NCBI GenBank assembly: GCA_040880125.1
Contig: JBBDJB010000025.1
Span: forward strand, 1 to 64,000
Direction of reading: 5' to 3'
Origin: JBBDJB01 sp040880125
GTDB taxonomy: Bacteria; Planctomycetota; Planctomycetia; Pirellulales; JBBDJB01
Length of the DNA stretch: 64,000 nucleotides
The notes beneath the pieces were generated by a model, which was not told the origin of the DNA, did not search any database, and saw only the letters and a program-made list of their open reading frames with translations. Made by a program: the position numbers and the translations under genes. Below are positions 27,222 through 35,682 of the stretch, piece by piece. Numbering within the stretch: the stretch's first letter is position 1; the number at the start of each line of letters is the position of its first letter.

Positions 27222-28004
27222 TCAGTATGCCCCCTTGCCGGATACCACTGCCGGAATGGTCTTGAAGATCAACGACAGGTCCAGCCACAAAGAGCGGTTC
27301 TCGATGTATTGCAAGTCGTGAACCATCTGCTGCTCGAAAGGAATGTCGCCGCGACCGCTGACTTGCCAAATGCAGGTCAAACCGGGCTTCACCTCCAGCC
27401 GGCGCAGGTGATACGGCGTGTACCAGGCGACTTCGCTCGGCACCGGCGGACGCGGCCCCACGATGCTCATGTCACCCTGAATCACGTTCCACAACTGCGG
27501 CAACTCGTCCATGCTCGTCTTGCGGATCAACCAGCCGACGCGCGTGACGCGGGGATCACGCCGCATCTTGAAGGTGAAGCTATTTTGATGATGGTTCTGT
27601 GCTTGCAGTTGCTCCTTGAGCTCGTCCGCCCCCATCACCATCGAACGAAACTTGTAGCAGACGAACTCCCGACCACCGCGGCCGACGCGCACTTGCCGAA
27701 ACAGCACCGGGCCGTAGTCCGTCAATTTGATCCAAAGCGCAATCACGACCATCGGCGGCGCCAGGACGAGCAGCGCCGCGGATGCAACGATCACATCCAG
27801 CACGCGCTTCGTTCGCTCGTAGGCCATCGACTTTTCGGCGCCGTACGATTCGAGCGTCTCGATGGAAACCGAAATCGCCGCCGCGCTATCGGTTCTCGGG
27901 CGAAGTTCTTCAGCGGGCGGAGTATTATCGGGCGGGAAGTGGGGCGACAGCGGCGTGCGTGGGTCGGTGCGCGCGCCGCCAATCGAGTTGGCGGGCGGAG
28001 TCAT
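27222..28004 (-). CDS. Undecaprenyl-phosphate sugar phosphotransferase (initiating sugar transferase)
   Basis: 260 residues. After a 60-residue variable N-terminus comes one membrane segment (VIVASAALLVLAPPMVVIALWI) and the bacterial sugar-transferase core: YKFRSM, RKTSMDELPQLWNVIQGDMS, IVGPRPP, and the C-terminal VKPGLTCIWQVSGRG. It is the short WbaP/WcaJ catalytic type without the extra transmembrane domain. It transfers a sugar-1-phosphate to the lipid carrier as the first step of exopolysaccharide repeat-unit synthesis. It lies 586 bases downstream of the glycosyltransferase operon on the same strand and may have its own promoter, since a TCATTTTGATAAT site lies upstream at 28304. Confidence 0.92.
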   Translation of the reverse strand: MTPPANSIGGARTDPRTPLSPHFPPDNTPPAEELRPRTDSAAAISVSIETLESYGAEKSMAYERTKRVLDVIVASAALLVLAPPMVVIALWIKLTDYGPVLFRQVRVGRGGREFVCYKFRSMVMGADELKEQLQAQNHHQNSFTFKMRRDPRVTRVGWLIRKTSMDELPQLWNVIQGDMSIVGPRPPVPSEVAWYTPYHLRRLEVKPGLTCIWQVSGRGDIPFEQQMVHDLQYIENRSLWLDLSLIFKTIPAVVSGKGAY

Positions 28005-28262
28005 TGCTTGTCCCGGATGCGGAAGTCGGTGGCGGTAGCTTGCTCGGTAGGGTGGCCATTCTGCTTGCCGGCCAATCGGCCGTCAAATCGAGTGCAGGTG
28101 TCGCTCGCACCTTCGCAAGCGCCGTGCCAATCCTCCCACGCCCGCGCGAACCCCTTATATAAGGGACCTCTAGGGGAGACCGCGGTGGCAACTACAATCC
28201 GCCAGGGAGTTTCCGCGACATCTTCGCACGCCGCGCGACGATGTTGCCGGGCGACGCCGTTA

Positions 28263-28293
28263 CGGCGACGTCTCATTTTGACCGACGTCGCCG
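28263..28293. repeat. 10-bp perfect inverted repeat CGGCGACGTC-(11)-GACGTCGCCG
   Basis: Arms at 28263-28272 and 28284-28293; the 11-base loop contains TCATTTTGA. It may be an operator or a terminator for the upstream glycosyltransferase gene, but no T-run follows on either strand. Confidence 0.5.
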
Positions 28294-28303
28294 CAGCAAT
28301 TGT

Positions 28304-28316
28304 TCATTTTGATAAT
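28304..28316. promoter_or_regulatory. TCATTTTGATAAT motif upstream of the initiating sugar transferase
   Basis: The same 13 bases recur at 37242-37254, upstream of the Wzy-like gene. Both sites precede minus-strand exopolysaccharide genes, so a shared regulator or promoter element is possible. Confidence 0.35.
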
Positions 28317-28590
28317 ACGTGGCGATAAACATCTTGCCCGAGTGGCGCCGTCCACTTTGCACAAGCTCACGCTGCACGCCAGCATCTCCACGTGAATAAG
28401 CAGCTCGGCGAATCAACGATGCACATGGCGCCCACCCGCGCAGCATCAGCGGCTGTCGGCTTGGTGAAGCAAAGCCGCTAGAGCGCATCTCGCTACTTCG
28501 GAGACGGCAGGGGAGAGATCATCAACACTCAATGTGCGACGATGACCGATGCGCAGCAGCAGCGCCGAGAAAGTACGGCCGCGCCGGGGA

Positions 28591-29859
28591 CTACCGGCTT
28601 GCGCGGAAGAGAGCGGCCAACTTGGCCGCTTCATGATGGGCGTTGTGATTGTCCGAGACGCGCAGCGCGCCGGCGGCTCCCATTTCTGCCAGCCGATCCG
28701 GAGAGTACTCCACCGCCTCGCGCATGGCGGCCACGAGGGGATCGACGGCGCCGGCGGGCACGATCCAGCCGCACTCGCCCGGAATAACAAGCTCTGCAAT
28801 ACCGGCCACCTGGGTGCTGATCACTGGCCGATGCATCGCCAGAGCCTCCATAATCACCACCGGCAGCCCCTCGGCAAAGCTCGGCAGTACCAGCGCCCGT
28901 GATGCCCGTAGCGTCTCGCGCACCTCCGCATTGCTTTTCCAGCCCACCAGCCGTACGCGGTCCTGCAAGTGCGATTGCGCGATTAGCCGCTCGATTTCCG
29001 GACGCATCGGCCCGTCGCCGACCAGCACCAGTTCGAAGCGCACTCCTTCGGACGCCAGCCGCGCCGCGGCTTCAATCAACAGCGGCACGCCTTTCTGCTC
29101 GGACAACCGTGCTACGCAGGCCAGCCGAGGCTCGCTTGGCGGTGACGTGGGTACCGCTCGGAGAAATGCGTCGTCCACGCCGCACCGCACGACGCGCACC
29201 TTCTCCCAATGCTCGTACTCGCACCAGCGGAATAACTGACTGCGTCCGAATTGACTGATCGCCACCACAAAACTGGCACGCCGGATCTTTTCCCCTAGCC
29301 CGAGAAACTCCGGCTTGTCGAACTCCTCGGGCCCATGCACGGTAAAGCTGTAGGCGGGGCCACTCAGCGCGTGGCACAACATGGCAACCGTGGTCGAGTT
29401 CGTTCCGAAGTGGGCGTGAACGTGCGATACACCGCCGGTCGCGAGCCACTGGCGCAGGACGCACGCTTCGGCCAGATAGACCAGATGCAACTGCAGCCCC
29501 CGATCCGACCGCCGCCCGACGCGGCAGGCCAATCGCAGTGCCCGCCAGAAGGCAGGCAAATGCGACACCGCAGTTCGCAGCGCCGCCAGCACGAGGCCGA
29601 CCACACCCACGTCGAGAATCGCCCGCGTCCGTTCTGCTTCTTTTCGGTCGGCTGGGTCGACTAGTTGCGTGGTGCCTCGCCGCAATGTGAAGCGATCCAC
29701 CTCGACGCCCTGCTGCTCCAGGGCGGCGATTTCGCGGCGGATGAAGCTCTGGCTAGGTTGCGGATACTGGTTGACTAGGTAAGCCACTCGCACGGCGACT
29801 GGCGGCGCGGCGGCATCTTTCGCTGCATCGACCGGTTGACTCTCGACCACCCTTGTCAT
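28591..29859 (-). CDS. Glycosyltransferase family 4
   Basis: 422 residues. The N-terminal Rossmann domain starts VRVAYLVNQYPQPSQSFIRREI, typical of GT4 enzymes such as those of colanic-acid-type pathways. The donor-binding domain has GDGPMRPEIERLI and the EX7E motif in PSFAEGLPVVIMEALAM. It acts at the cytoplasmic face, adding a sugar to the lipid-linked repeat unit. Its ATG overlaps the stop of the upstream GT2 gene by four bases, so translation is probably coupled. Donor and linkage cannot be read from sequence. Confidence 0.9.
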   Translation of the reverse strand: MTRVVESQPVDAAKDAAAPPVAVRVAYLVNQYPQPSQSFIRREIAALEQQGVEVDRFTLRRGTTQLVDPADRKEAERTRAILDVGVVGLVLAALRTAVSHLPAFWRALRLACRVGRRSDRGLQLHLVYLAEACVLRQWLATGGVSHVHAHFGTNSTTVAMLCHALSGPAYSFTVHGPEEFDKPEFLGLGEKIRRASFVVAISQFGRSQLFRWCEYEHWEKVRVVRCGVDDAFLRAVPTSPPSEPRLACVARLSEQKGVPLLIEAAARLASEGVRFELVLVGDGPMRPEIERLIAQSHLQDRVRLVGWKSNAEVRETLRASRALVLPSFAEGLPVVIMEALAMHRPVISTQVAGIAELVIPGECGWIVPAGAVDPLVAAMREAVEYSPDRLAEMGAAGALRVSDNHNAHHEAAKLAALFRASR

Positions 29860-30893
29860 TGTGCCCCCCGTGACAGTTCAGCAGGAGCGGAGACCGGCTG
29901 CGTGGTCGCGGACTTGTATTCAATCACGCGGCTCCTTCGCCCCAGTGCCCGCAGCAGGAAGAATTTTAACTGTCCGAGCAACTGCGGAAATTTTCCTATC
30001 ACGACAAACAGCGCATAGGTCATTGAACCGTGCGCGCCCCAGCCGCGCCGTCGACCATAGCTGGCGACGCGCAACCACAACACAAGGTACGCGGCCAGTA
30101 TCAGCAGGCTCCAGCCGCCAGTCGACCAGGCGAGCGCGAGCGCCACGAGCGGAACGACGGCCGCCCAAAACCAGATACTCGACGACTCGCGCACCCAATG
30201 TCGCTCGGGCGCGGCACCATGCATCCAGGCGCCTTCCGCATAGGCATGGCCCGCCCGCACGGTACGCCGCCACCACTGCCCGAACCTGTACATGTCGGCG
30301 TCGTGCCACGTCATGTCGGCGTCCGCCCGGAGGATCTTCCACCCAGCGGCCCGCAACCGAACGCACATTTCCGGCTCTTCGCCGGCAATCACCAAGGGGT
30401 CGTAGCCGCCCACCGCGCGGAAGACCTCCACCCGCATCATGGCATCGCCGCCGCAGGCCCGCGTCTCGCCCAGCGGCGTGTCCCACTCGATGTCGCACAA
30501 CCGATTGTAGATCGTCCGCTCCGGGAATCGCTCGCGTCGCCTTCCGGCCACAACGGCCAGCTCCGGTTGTGCTTGGAGCAGGCTTACCGCTCGCTGCGTC
30601 CAGCCGTTGGCGATTTCACAATCGCCGTCCACGAACTGCACGAACTGGACGCCGGGGGCCAATTCCACGAGTCGCTCAAAGCCGGCGTTGCGAGCCCGGG
30701 CGGCGCTGAACGGCAGTGACATATCCAGCGCTACCACGTCCGCCCCCATCGTGCCGGCGACGTGGACGCTGTCGTCACTGGAGGCCGAGTCGACGTACAC
30801 GACCGCGTCGGCATAGCGCCGCGCCGACTCGAGGCAGCGACGGAGTCGCGCCCCTTCGTTTCGGCCTATGGCAACGACGCCAATGCGATTCAC
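29856..30893 (-). CDS. Glycosyltransferase family 2, membrane-anchored
   Basis: 345 residues. The GT-A catalytic domain opens IGVVAIGRNEGARLRRCLES, with an acidic VDSASSDDS and the metal-binding FVDGDCEIANGW. The C-terminal 90 residues hold two to three hydrophobic segments (SIWFWAAVVPLVALALAW, LLILAAYLVLWLRV, ALFVVIGKFP). Four-base ATGA overlaps with both neighbours show it belongs to a tight glycosyltransferase operon. Substrate unknown. Confidence 0.88.
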   Translation of the reverse strand: MNRIGVVAIGRNEGARLRRCLESARRYADAVVYVDSASSDDSVHVAGTMGADVVALDMSLPFSAARARNAGFERLVELAPGVQFVQFVDGDCEIANGWTQRAVSLLQAQPELAVVAGRRRERFPERTIYNRLCDIEWDTPLGETRACGGDAMMRVEVFRAVGGYDPLVIAGEEPEMCVRLRAAGWKILRADADMTWHDADMYRFGQWWRRTVRAGHAYAEGAWMHGAAPERHWVRESSSIWFWAAVVPLVALALAWSTGGWSLLILAAYLVLWLRVASYGRRRGWGAHGSMTYALFVVIGKFPQLLGQLKFFLLRALGRRSRVIEYKSATTQPVSAPAELSRGAQ

Positions 30894-31855
30894 GTCTGAA
30901 AGCCCTTGAGAAACACACTGTGCCGAATCCGATCGAGCAGAAAATAGGGAGGGTCCCTATCCGGTTTTCGCTGGATTGCGCGGCGCATCCGCCACAGGGC
31001 ACAGCCAACAATTGAGACCCCGTCTACCATCGCGGCATAGACGCGGCCGTGATTCTTGATGAAGTATCGCCGGCGCGATTCGAACCAGTAGGGCGGCACT
31101 CGCGGCGGACGGCTCTCCCGCACCGTGACGCCCGAGCTGCGCCCGACCAGGTGGATCACGTGACTGGCCGGCACGTACCAGCACTGCCAGCCGGCCTTTC
31201 GGGCGGCCAGGGCAAAGTCGGTCTCCTCGTAATACATGAAGTAGCGCTCATCGAGCAGACCCACGTGCGCGAACACCTCATGCCGGATCATCATGCTGCC
31301 GCCGCACACCCAGTCGATTTGGTGCGGCTTGTCCGAGATGGGCACCGTTACCATGTAGTTCTTCAAGAGCCGAGTGATCGGCCCAAAATGGATCGCCACC
31401 TCCAGCTCGCTGCGAATGCCGGGAAATCGGTAGCGGGAGTGCTGCGGCGTCCCGTCCGGGTCTTCCAGCCGGCTGCCCACGATACCCACGCGGGGATGGG
31501 CGTCGAGAAAGTCGGCCAGCGCGGCCACCGCACCCGGCCGGGCGACCGTGTCGGAGTTAAGCAACAGCACGTAGTCCGGCGGTCGGTTCGATTTTAGCGC
31601 CGGGTCGATGGCCGCATTGTTTCCCGCGGCAAATCCGCCGTTCTCTTCGTGCGGCAAAAGCTCGGCCCAATCCCGCCAGCCCCGCTCGTCGATCGCGGCA
31701 CCAATGCGCTCGATCGAGTCATCGCCCGAGGCATTATCGACGACCACCGCCCGGCTGCCGGCGGCCGGGTCCAACTGACCGGCCAAGGACGCCAGGCAAT
31801 CAATCGCCAGGTCCGGCGTGCGATAGTTCACAATCACTGCCAGCACGTTGCTCAT
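30890..31855 (-). CDS. Glycosyltransferase family 2 (rhamnosyltransferase-like)
   Basis: 321 residues. It begins NVLAVIVNYRTPDLAIDCLASL; the nucleotide-binding acidic site is YVLLLNSDTVARPGA. GGFAAGNNAAI and the WVCGGSMMIRHEVF and YYEETDFALAARKAGW segments are characteristic of the rhamnosyltransferase-like GT2 group. A link with the dTDP-rhamnose genes at 39.7-43.3 kb would make sense but is inference. It overlaps the previous and next genes by four bases each. Confidence 0.9.
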   Translation of the reverse strand: MSNVLAVIVNYRTPDLAIDCLASLAGQLDPAAGSRAVVVDNASGDDSIERIGAAIDERGWRDWAELLPHEENGGFAAGNNAAIDPALKSNRPPDYVLLLNSDTVARPGAVAALADFLDAHPRVGIVGSRLEDPDGTPQHSRYRFPGIRSELEVAIHFGPITRLLKNYMVTVPISDKPHQIDWVCGGSMMIRHEVFAHVGLLDERYFMYYEETDFALAARKAGWQCWYVPASHVIHLVGRSSGVTVRESRPPRVPPYWFESRRRYFIKNHGRVYAAMVDGVSIVGCALWRMRRAIQRKPDRDPPYFLLDRIRHSVFLKGFQT

Positions 31856-33159
31856 GGTCGCGCCACCTCCTCGCTGGCGACCGCATGTTCGATCGGCTCA
31901 GCCTGGGTGACCGCAGGTGTGCTGTCCCGCGCCGTTCGCACCCACTGGCGCTCGCGGCGAAAGAGATATGCCACGTAAATAGGCAGCTTGCGAAGCACGT
32001 ACCACGGCACGACCAGCCAGATGTGCAGCGGGACGTTTTTCGTGCCCAGCGAGCGCCACGCTAACAGCATGGTCAGTACTAACACTGCTCCGGCCGTCGC
32101 CGCGACGGCCGCCGGCGTCCAATTCCGTCCGATCAATCCCAGAACCACCGTCGCACCCATGGTAAACAACCATGCGGTGATGAACAGGGAAAGCGGAGGT
32201 ATCGCCACGTCCAGTGCCATGGCCAACATCGAAGGCTTTGCGCGGAAAATGCCTTTGAGCGCCAGGAGCGGGGTCCGCTGCAGGGCGATCTGAATATGGC
32301 CGTGTTCCCAGCGCTTTCGCTGCCCCTGGGCGGTGGCAAACCCTGAGGGAAGCAGCGTGCGGACTTGCGCCTCATTACAGTAAATCGCGCCTCGGTCGTC
32401 GAGAAACAGGTCGACCGACATGTTGTAATCTTCCGCGATGTGACCGCTGGCCAGCGGCAACGCCCGCAGCACCTCCCAGGGAAATGCCATTCCTGAGCCG
32501 GTCAGCAGGCAGGGCAGTCCCATCCGTCGCAGTCCCGCCGGCCGCACGAGGTTCTTCACGCCGACTGCCAGGTACGAGACCAAGTCGAAGGCCGCGGGCT
32601 GCGGCGGCAGCTCCATACGATAGGCCGCCTGCACTGGTCGGCGAAGCGCTGCGGCCCACTGCACAATACGATCCAAGCTGCCTGGGCCGAAAAAGCAATC
32701 GGCATCGATCACCACGACCACCGGCGCGTGTCCATCCTCCAACTGGTTGACGCCGAATTCCAGCGCGTAGCTCTTGCCACGCCGATCCGGGTCGTAACGC
32801 TCCGCAACCTCCACGCCGAGTTTACGGGCGACCTGGGCAGTTGTGTCGGTGCAGTTGTCAGCGATCACCAGCACGCGATCGCCCGGGCGGAGCTGGGACT
32901 TTAGTTGCCGGAGCATCTCCGGCAGGCCGTCCTGCTCGTTGTGCGCGGGAATGAGGATATCGACCCGGCAGCGCTCGGCTGCATCCAGATCTTCGCGCTT
33001 GCGGAGCGGAAACTGAGCGGCCGCGCACTCGATCAGCAAGAGGCACGCCGGCACCAGAAAGAATATTGCGATCGTCACGGACAACAGTATCACAAGGGTC
33101 CCCAGTTCGGGAGGAATGCCGAAGGCGGTATGACGTCGTTCACGAACGGCGAGCCGCAC
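31852..33159 (-). CDS. Membrane glycosyltransferase family 2, processive type
   Basis: 435 residues from a GTG at 33159. An N-terminal membrane helix (LVILLSVTIAIFFLVPACLLLI) precedes the GT-A domain VDILIPAHNEQDGLPEMLRQ, with VVVVIDADCFF and a QRKRWEHGH motif of the QxxRW type found in processive synthases. Three further membrane segments follow (LFITAWLFTMGATVVLGLI and others). It resembles N-acetylglucosaminyl- and chitin-synthase-like transferases. It lies 25 bases after the chain-length gene in the same operon. Confidence 0.87.
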   Translation of the reverse strand: MRLAVRERRHTAFGIPPELGTLVILLSVTIAIFFLVPACLLLIECAAAQFPLRKREDLDAAERCRVDILIPAHNEQDGLPEMLRQLKSQLRPGDRVLVIADNCTDTTAQVARKLGVEVAERYDPDRRGKSYALEFGVNQLEDGHAPVVVVIDADCFFGPGSLDRIVQWAAALRRPVQAAYRMELPPQPAAFDLVSYLAVGVKNLVRPAGLRRMGLPCLLTGSGMAFPWEVLRALPLASGHIAEDYNMSVDLFLDDRGAIYCNEAQVRTLLPSGFATAQGQRKRWEHGHIQIALQRTPLLALKGIFRAKPSMLAMALDVAIPPLSLFITAWLFTMGATVVLGLIGRNWTPAAVAATAGAVLVLTMLLAWRSLGTKNVPLHIWLVVPWYVLRKLPIYVAYLFRRERQWVRTARDSTPAVTQAEPIEHAVASEEVARP

Positions 33160-33184
33160 GCGCTGCCCGGCGGCGCCGGCTGAC

Positions 33185-35563
33185 TCACTCGACGAAGCCG
33201 AGGATCGGGGCGTCCAGATCGATCAGATCGCGCACGACCTGCTCGCCCCGTGCGTTCGCGGAGCGGGACCCCTCAGTGCTGAACACGATGCCCTCGGTTC
33301 GGGCCGCCAGCATTGCCAGGTCCACCGGCTGGGCGGTCGTGGGGCCGGCGACGAGGATCATGGTGTACCGCGTCCGCAACCGTTCAAGGAGCTCCGTCAT
33401 GCGGCGTGTCCCGAGACCTTCCTCCGGCATGGCGACCGTACCCGGAGTGATACAATCGACGCCCGGCATCTGCGTGGGTCGAATCATCTCGTCCAGATCG
33501 CAATCGCCCGAGACAATGAAGTCGGCCACGCCGGGCGTGTGGCCGTCCCGTACCGTCCGCACGTCGGCCACCCGCACCGGGCTGACCGGCTCGTCGATGA
33601 TGTTGCCGCCGCGCGACATGTCGCTCAGGCAGTGCCCGTTGGTCTCCAGCGGTTCGTGAGTGTCGTCGATTAAGGCTTCCAGTTCGCGCCGGTTCTGAGG
33701 CGTGGTGCCCACGTCGATCAGCAGGACTCGCTCGCCGCGCTGGGCAAAGCAGTTCGCCGAGCTGGCGATCAGCGAAATACTGGCCGGGCGGTCATTCAAG
33801 CTGGAGAACAACAGCACCGATCCGGGCTTATTCATCGCCTGCTGGATGCGAAGTGCGAGCAAGCGCGGGAATTCATTGTTGCGGGCGGAATGGACCGAAA
33901 TCGCCGAATGGCGCCCAGGGTAGCGCTTGGCCAACACCGGCAGCCCCAGCCGGCGCGCGGCACCTTCCGCCGGCCGCTCCCGGTTCCGGTACAGTTCGGC
34001 CGCGAGCAGCGGCGCCGACAGCACCATACTGACCATGAGGAAGGTACCCAGCGCCAGTTTGGTTTTGTTGCTGCGGACCGGGTTCAGCGCCGGGCTGGCT
34101 GGCTGAATGACGCTGAACTCATGCATGTTCGAGTGCTTCAACTGGTCGAACGTCGCCAGTAGCGTCTCCAACCGCTGACGCTCGTTCGTGGCGACCTCGA
34201 CATCGGCGCTGAGCTCGTCCGCCCGCTGGCGAATCTCCCGAAGCCGCTCGACTTCGCCTTGCTTAGTGGCGATGGTCGTTTGGAACTGTTGGATTTCGCC
34301 TTCGCTGGCGATACGTTCCAGCTCAATTTCCGCCACGCTCCGCCCCAATCGTGACGGCACCGGCGAGGTCAACGCCTGTTCTCGCAAGATGCTGGGCATC
34401 CTCCGCTCGATCTGGTTCAGCTCGTCGTTCCACTCTTGGATTTGTTCGCCGCGCTTAGCCTCGAGAATCTGCAGCTCCGCGGCAACTCGATCGAACTCGG
34501 CCTGGCTGATGTACTGTTTCTCGCGGAGTTGCTTGGCGCGATCATATTCGCTGCGGGCCATCTTCAGCCGGGCATCGGCCTCGACCCGATCCTCCTCGCG
34601 CCGGATCTTCTCCTGAAGGTAAATCCGCTTTTGGAGATCGACGGCGGATTGCAGTCGATGCGCTGCGGCGATGTTCCCACCGGGCTGGGCCCCCTCCCGG
34701 GACTGGGCGGAACCGCTCGGGCTGCTGCTGCCTCCGCTACCGGAATCGCTTCCGTTGCCGCTGTTGGTGGCAACCGGCTCCACCGCCTCGATTTCTTGGG
34801 CTAGCCCTTCCTGCATGCTGACCAATTCGTTGAGCTGCGCCACGCAGTTGTCGCGGCGCACTTTCGCTAGTTCCAGGTTGAGCTCGAGCGTGGAAGTGTC
34901 GTCCTGCAATCGCTCCAGGTCTCGGGCGACGTCGACAATGCCGTGCTCGCGGCTGAAGTCGAGGTAAGCGGTCGTGGCTGCGGTCAGTGCTTCGCGGCTG
35001 CGGACGAGACCCTGCCGATACTCCTCGATATACTTTTCGATGGCCTCGTTCCGCGTGTGGACGACGTGATCGACGAATAGCTCCATCAAACGCTTTAGCA
35101 TCTCCTGCCCCTGCACTTCGTGCGGCCAACTGAGCGTGACCTCCAGAGTACTGGACCCCATCGGCGTGTGCGTGTGAACGGCGCTGACGATCTCCTGCGG
35201 CGGCGCATCCAGCGCAAACTCGTCGCGCAATTCGTCGACGGTCTCGCGGGCGGTGACCATCGTCGCCACCGTCTGCAAGTCCGGCGGAACGTAGTGCGGC
35301 GCGCCGGAGGTGCTGCGGTTGTAAAGCAGCGTCCCGCTAAAGTTCCACGAATTAGTGGCATGGTTCTCGCCGACGTAGTATGCCGCCGCGGCGCTGATCG
35401 CGCCGCACACCAGCAGCGTATGCCAGTGCCGGCGCAGCATGCCCACCAGAGACACACCCGGCGCGGGCGCTTCCTGCGTCTGATTGATGGGGCTCGGGTG
35501 GTAGGGCCCGGGAACAAAGTTATCCGCCGGCATCAACTGTGTGGAACGGTTTGTCTTTTTCAT
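33185..35563 (-). CDS. Wzz/Wzc-like chain-length determinant with degenerate tyrosine-kinase domain
   Basis: 792 residues. A cytoplasmic N-terminus, a first membrane helix (TLLVCGAISAAAAYYV), a long periplasmic part with coiled coils (~130-460, Glu/Arg/Gln-rich), a Pro-containing second helix near 500 (LALGTFLMVSMVLSAPLLAAELY), then a P-loop-like domain (~560-792). In active BY-kinases the latter has a GxxxGKS/T P-loop, a DxD Walker A' and a Tyr-rich tail. Here the P-loop position reads SSLNDRPASIS, Walker A' reads VLLIDVG, and the tail ends APILGFVE without tyrosines. It therefore probably controls polymer length as a co-polymerase without kinase activity. Confidence 0.82.
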   Translation of the reverse strand: MKKTNRSTQLMPADNFVPGPYHPSPINQTQEAPAPGVSLVGMLRRHWHTLLVCGAISAAAAYYVGENHATNSWNFSGTLLYNRSTSGAPHYVPPDLQTVATMVTARETVDELRDEFALDAPPQEIVSAVHTHTPMGSSTLEVTLSWPHEVQGQEMLKRLMELFVDHVVHTRNEAIEKYIEEYRQGLVRSREALTAATTAYLDFSREHGIVDVARDLERLQDDTSTLELNLELAKVRRDNCVAQLNELVSMQEGLAQEIEAVEPVATNSGNGSDSGSGGSSSPSGSAQSREGAQPGGNIAAAHRLQSAVDLQKRIYLQEKIRREEDRVEADARLKMARSEYDRAKQLREKQYISQAEFDRVAAELQILEAKRGEQIQEWNDELNQIERRMPSILREQALTSPVPSRLGRSVAEIELERIASEGEIQQFQTTIATKQGEVERLREIRQRADELSADVEVATNERQRLETLLATFDQLKHSNMHEFSVIQPASPALNPVRSNKTKLALGTFLMVSMVLSAPLLAAELYRNRERPAEGAARRLGLPVLAKRYPGRHSAISVHSARNNEFPRLLALRIQQAMNKPGSVLLFSSLNDRPASISLIASSANCFAQRGERVLLIDVGTTPQNRRELEALIDDTHEPLETNGHCLSDMSRGGNIIDEPVSPVRVADVRTVRDGHTPGVADFIVSGDCDLDEMIRPTQMPGVDCITPGTVAMPEEGLGTRRMTELLERLRTRYTMILVAGPTTAQPVDLAMLAARTEGIVFSTEGSRSANARGEQVVRDLIDLDAPILGFVE

Positions 35564-35682
35564 CGCAGTCGCCTTGGTGCATCACTTTCGCAAGAAGTCC
35601 AGTAAAGCATAGCTTCGTCCAATTCGCCCTTCGCTAATCTTTCATCAGTCCTCGATCGCGCCATACGCACATTCCCGCCATT

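Larger units (their letters stand above)
28005..28590. other. Intergenic region with inverted repeat and TCATTTTGA motifs
   Basis: No gene seen. It holds a perfect 10-bp inverted repeat (28263-28293) and two TCATTTTGA motifs (28273 and 28304), 31 bases apart, about three helical turns. It separates the last glycosyltransferase from the initiating transferase and probably includes the latter's promoter. Confidence 0.5.
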
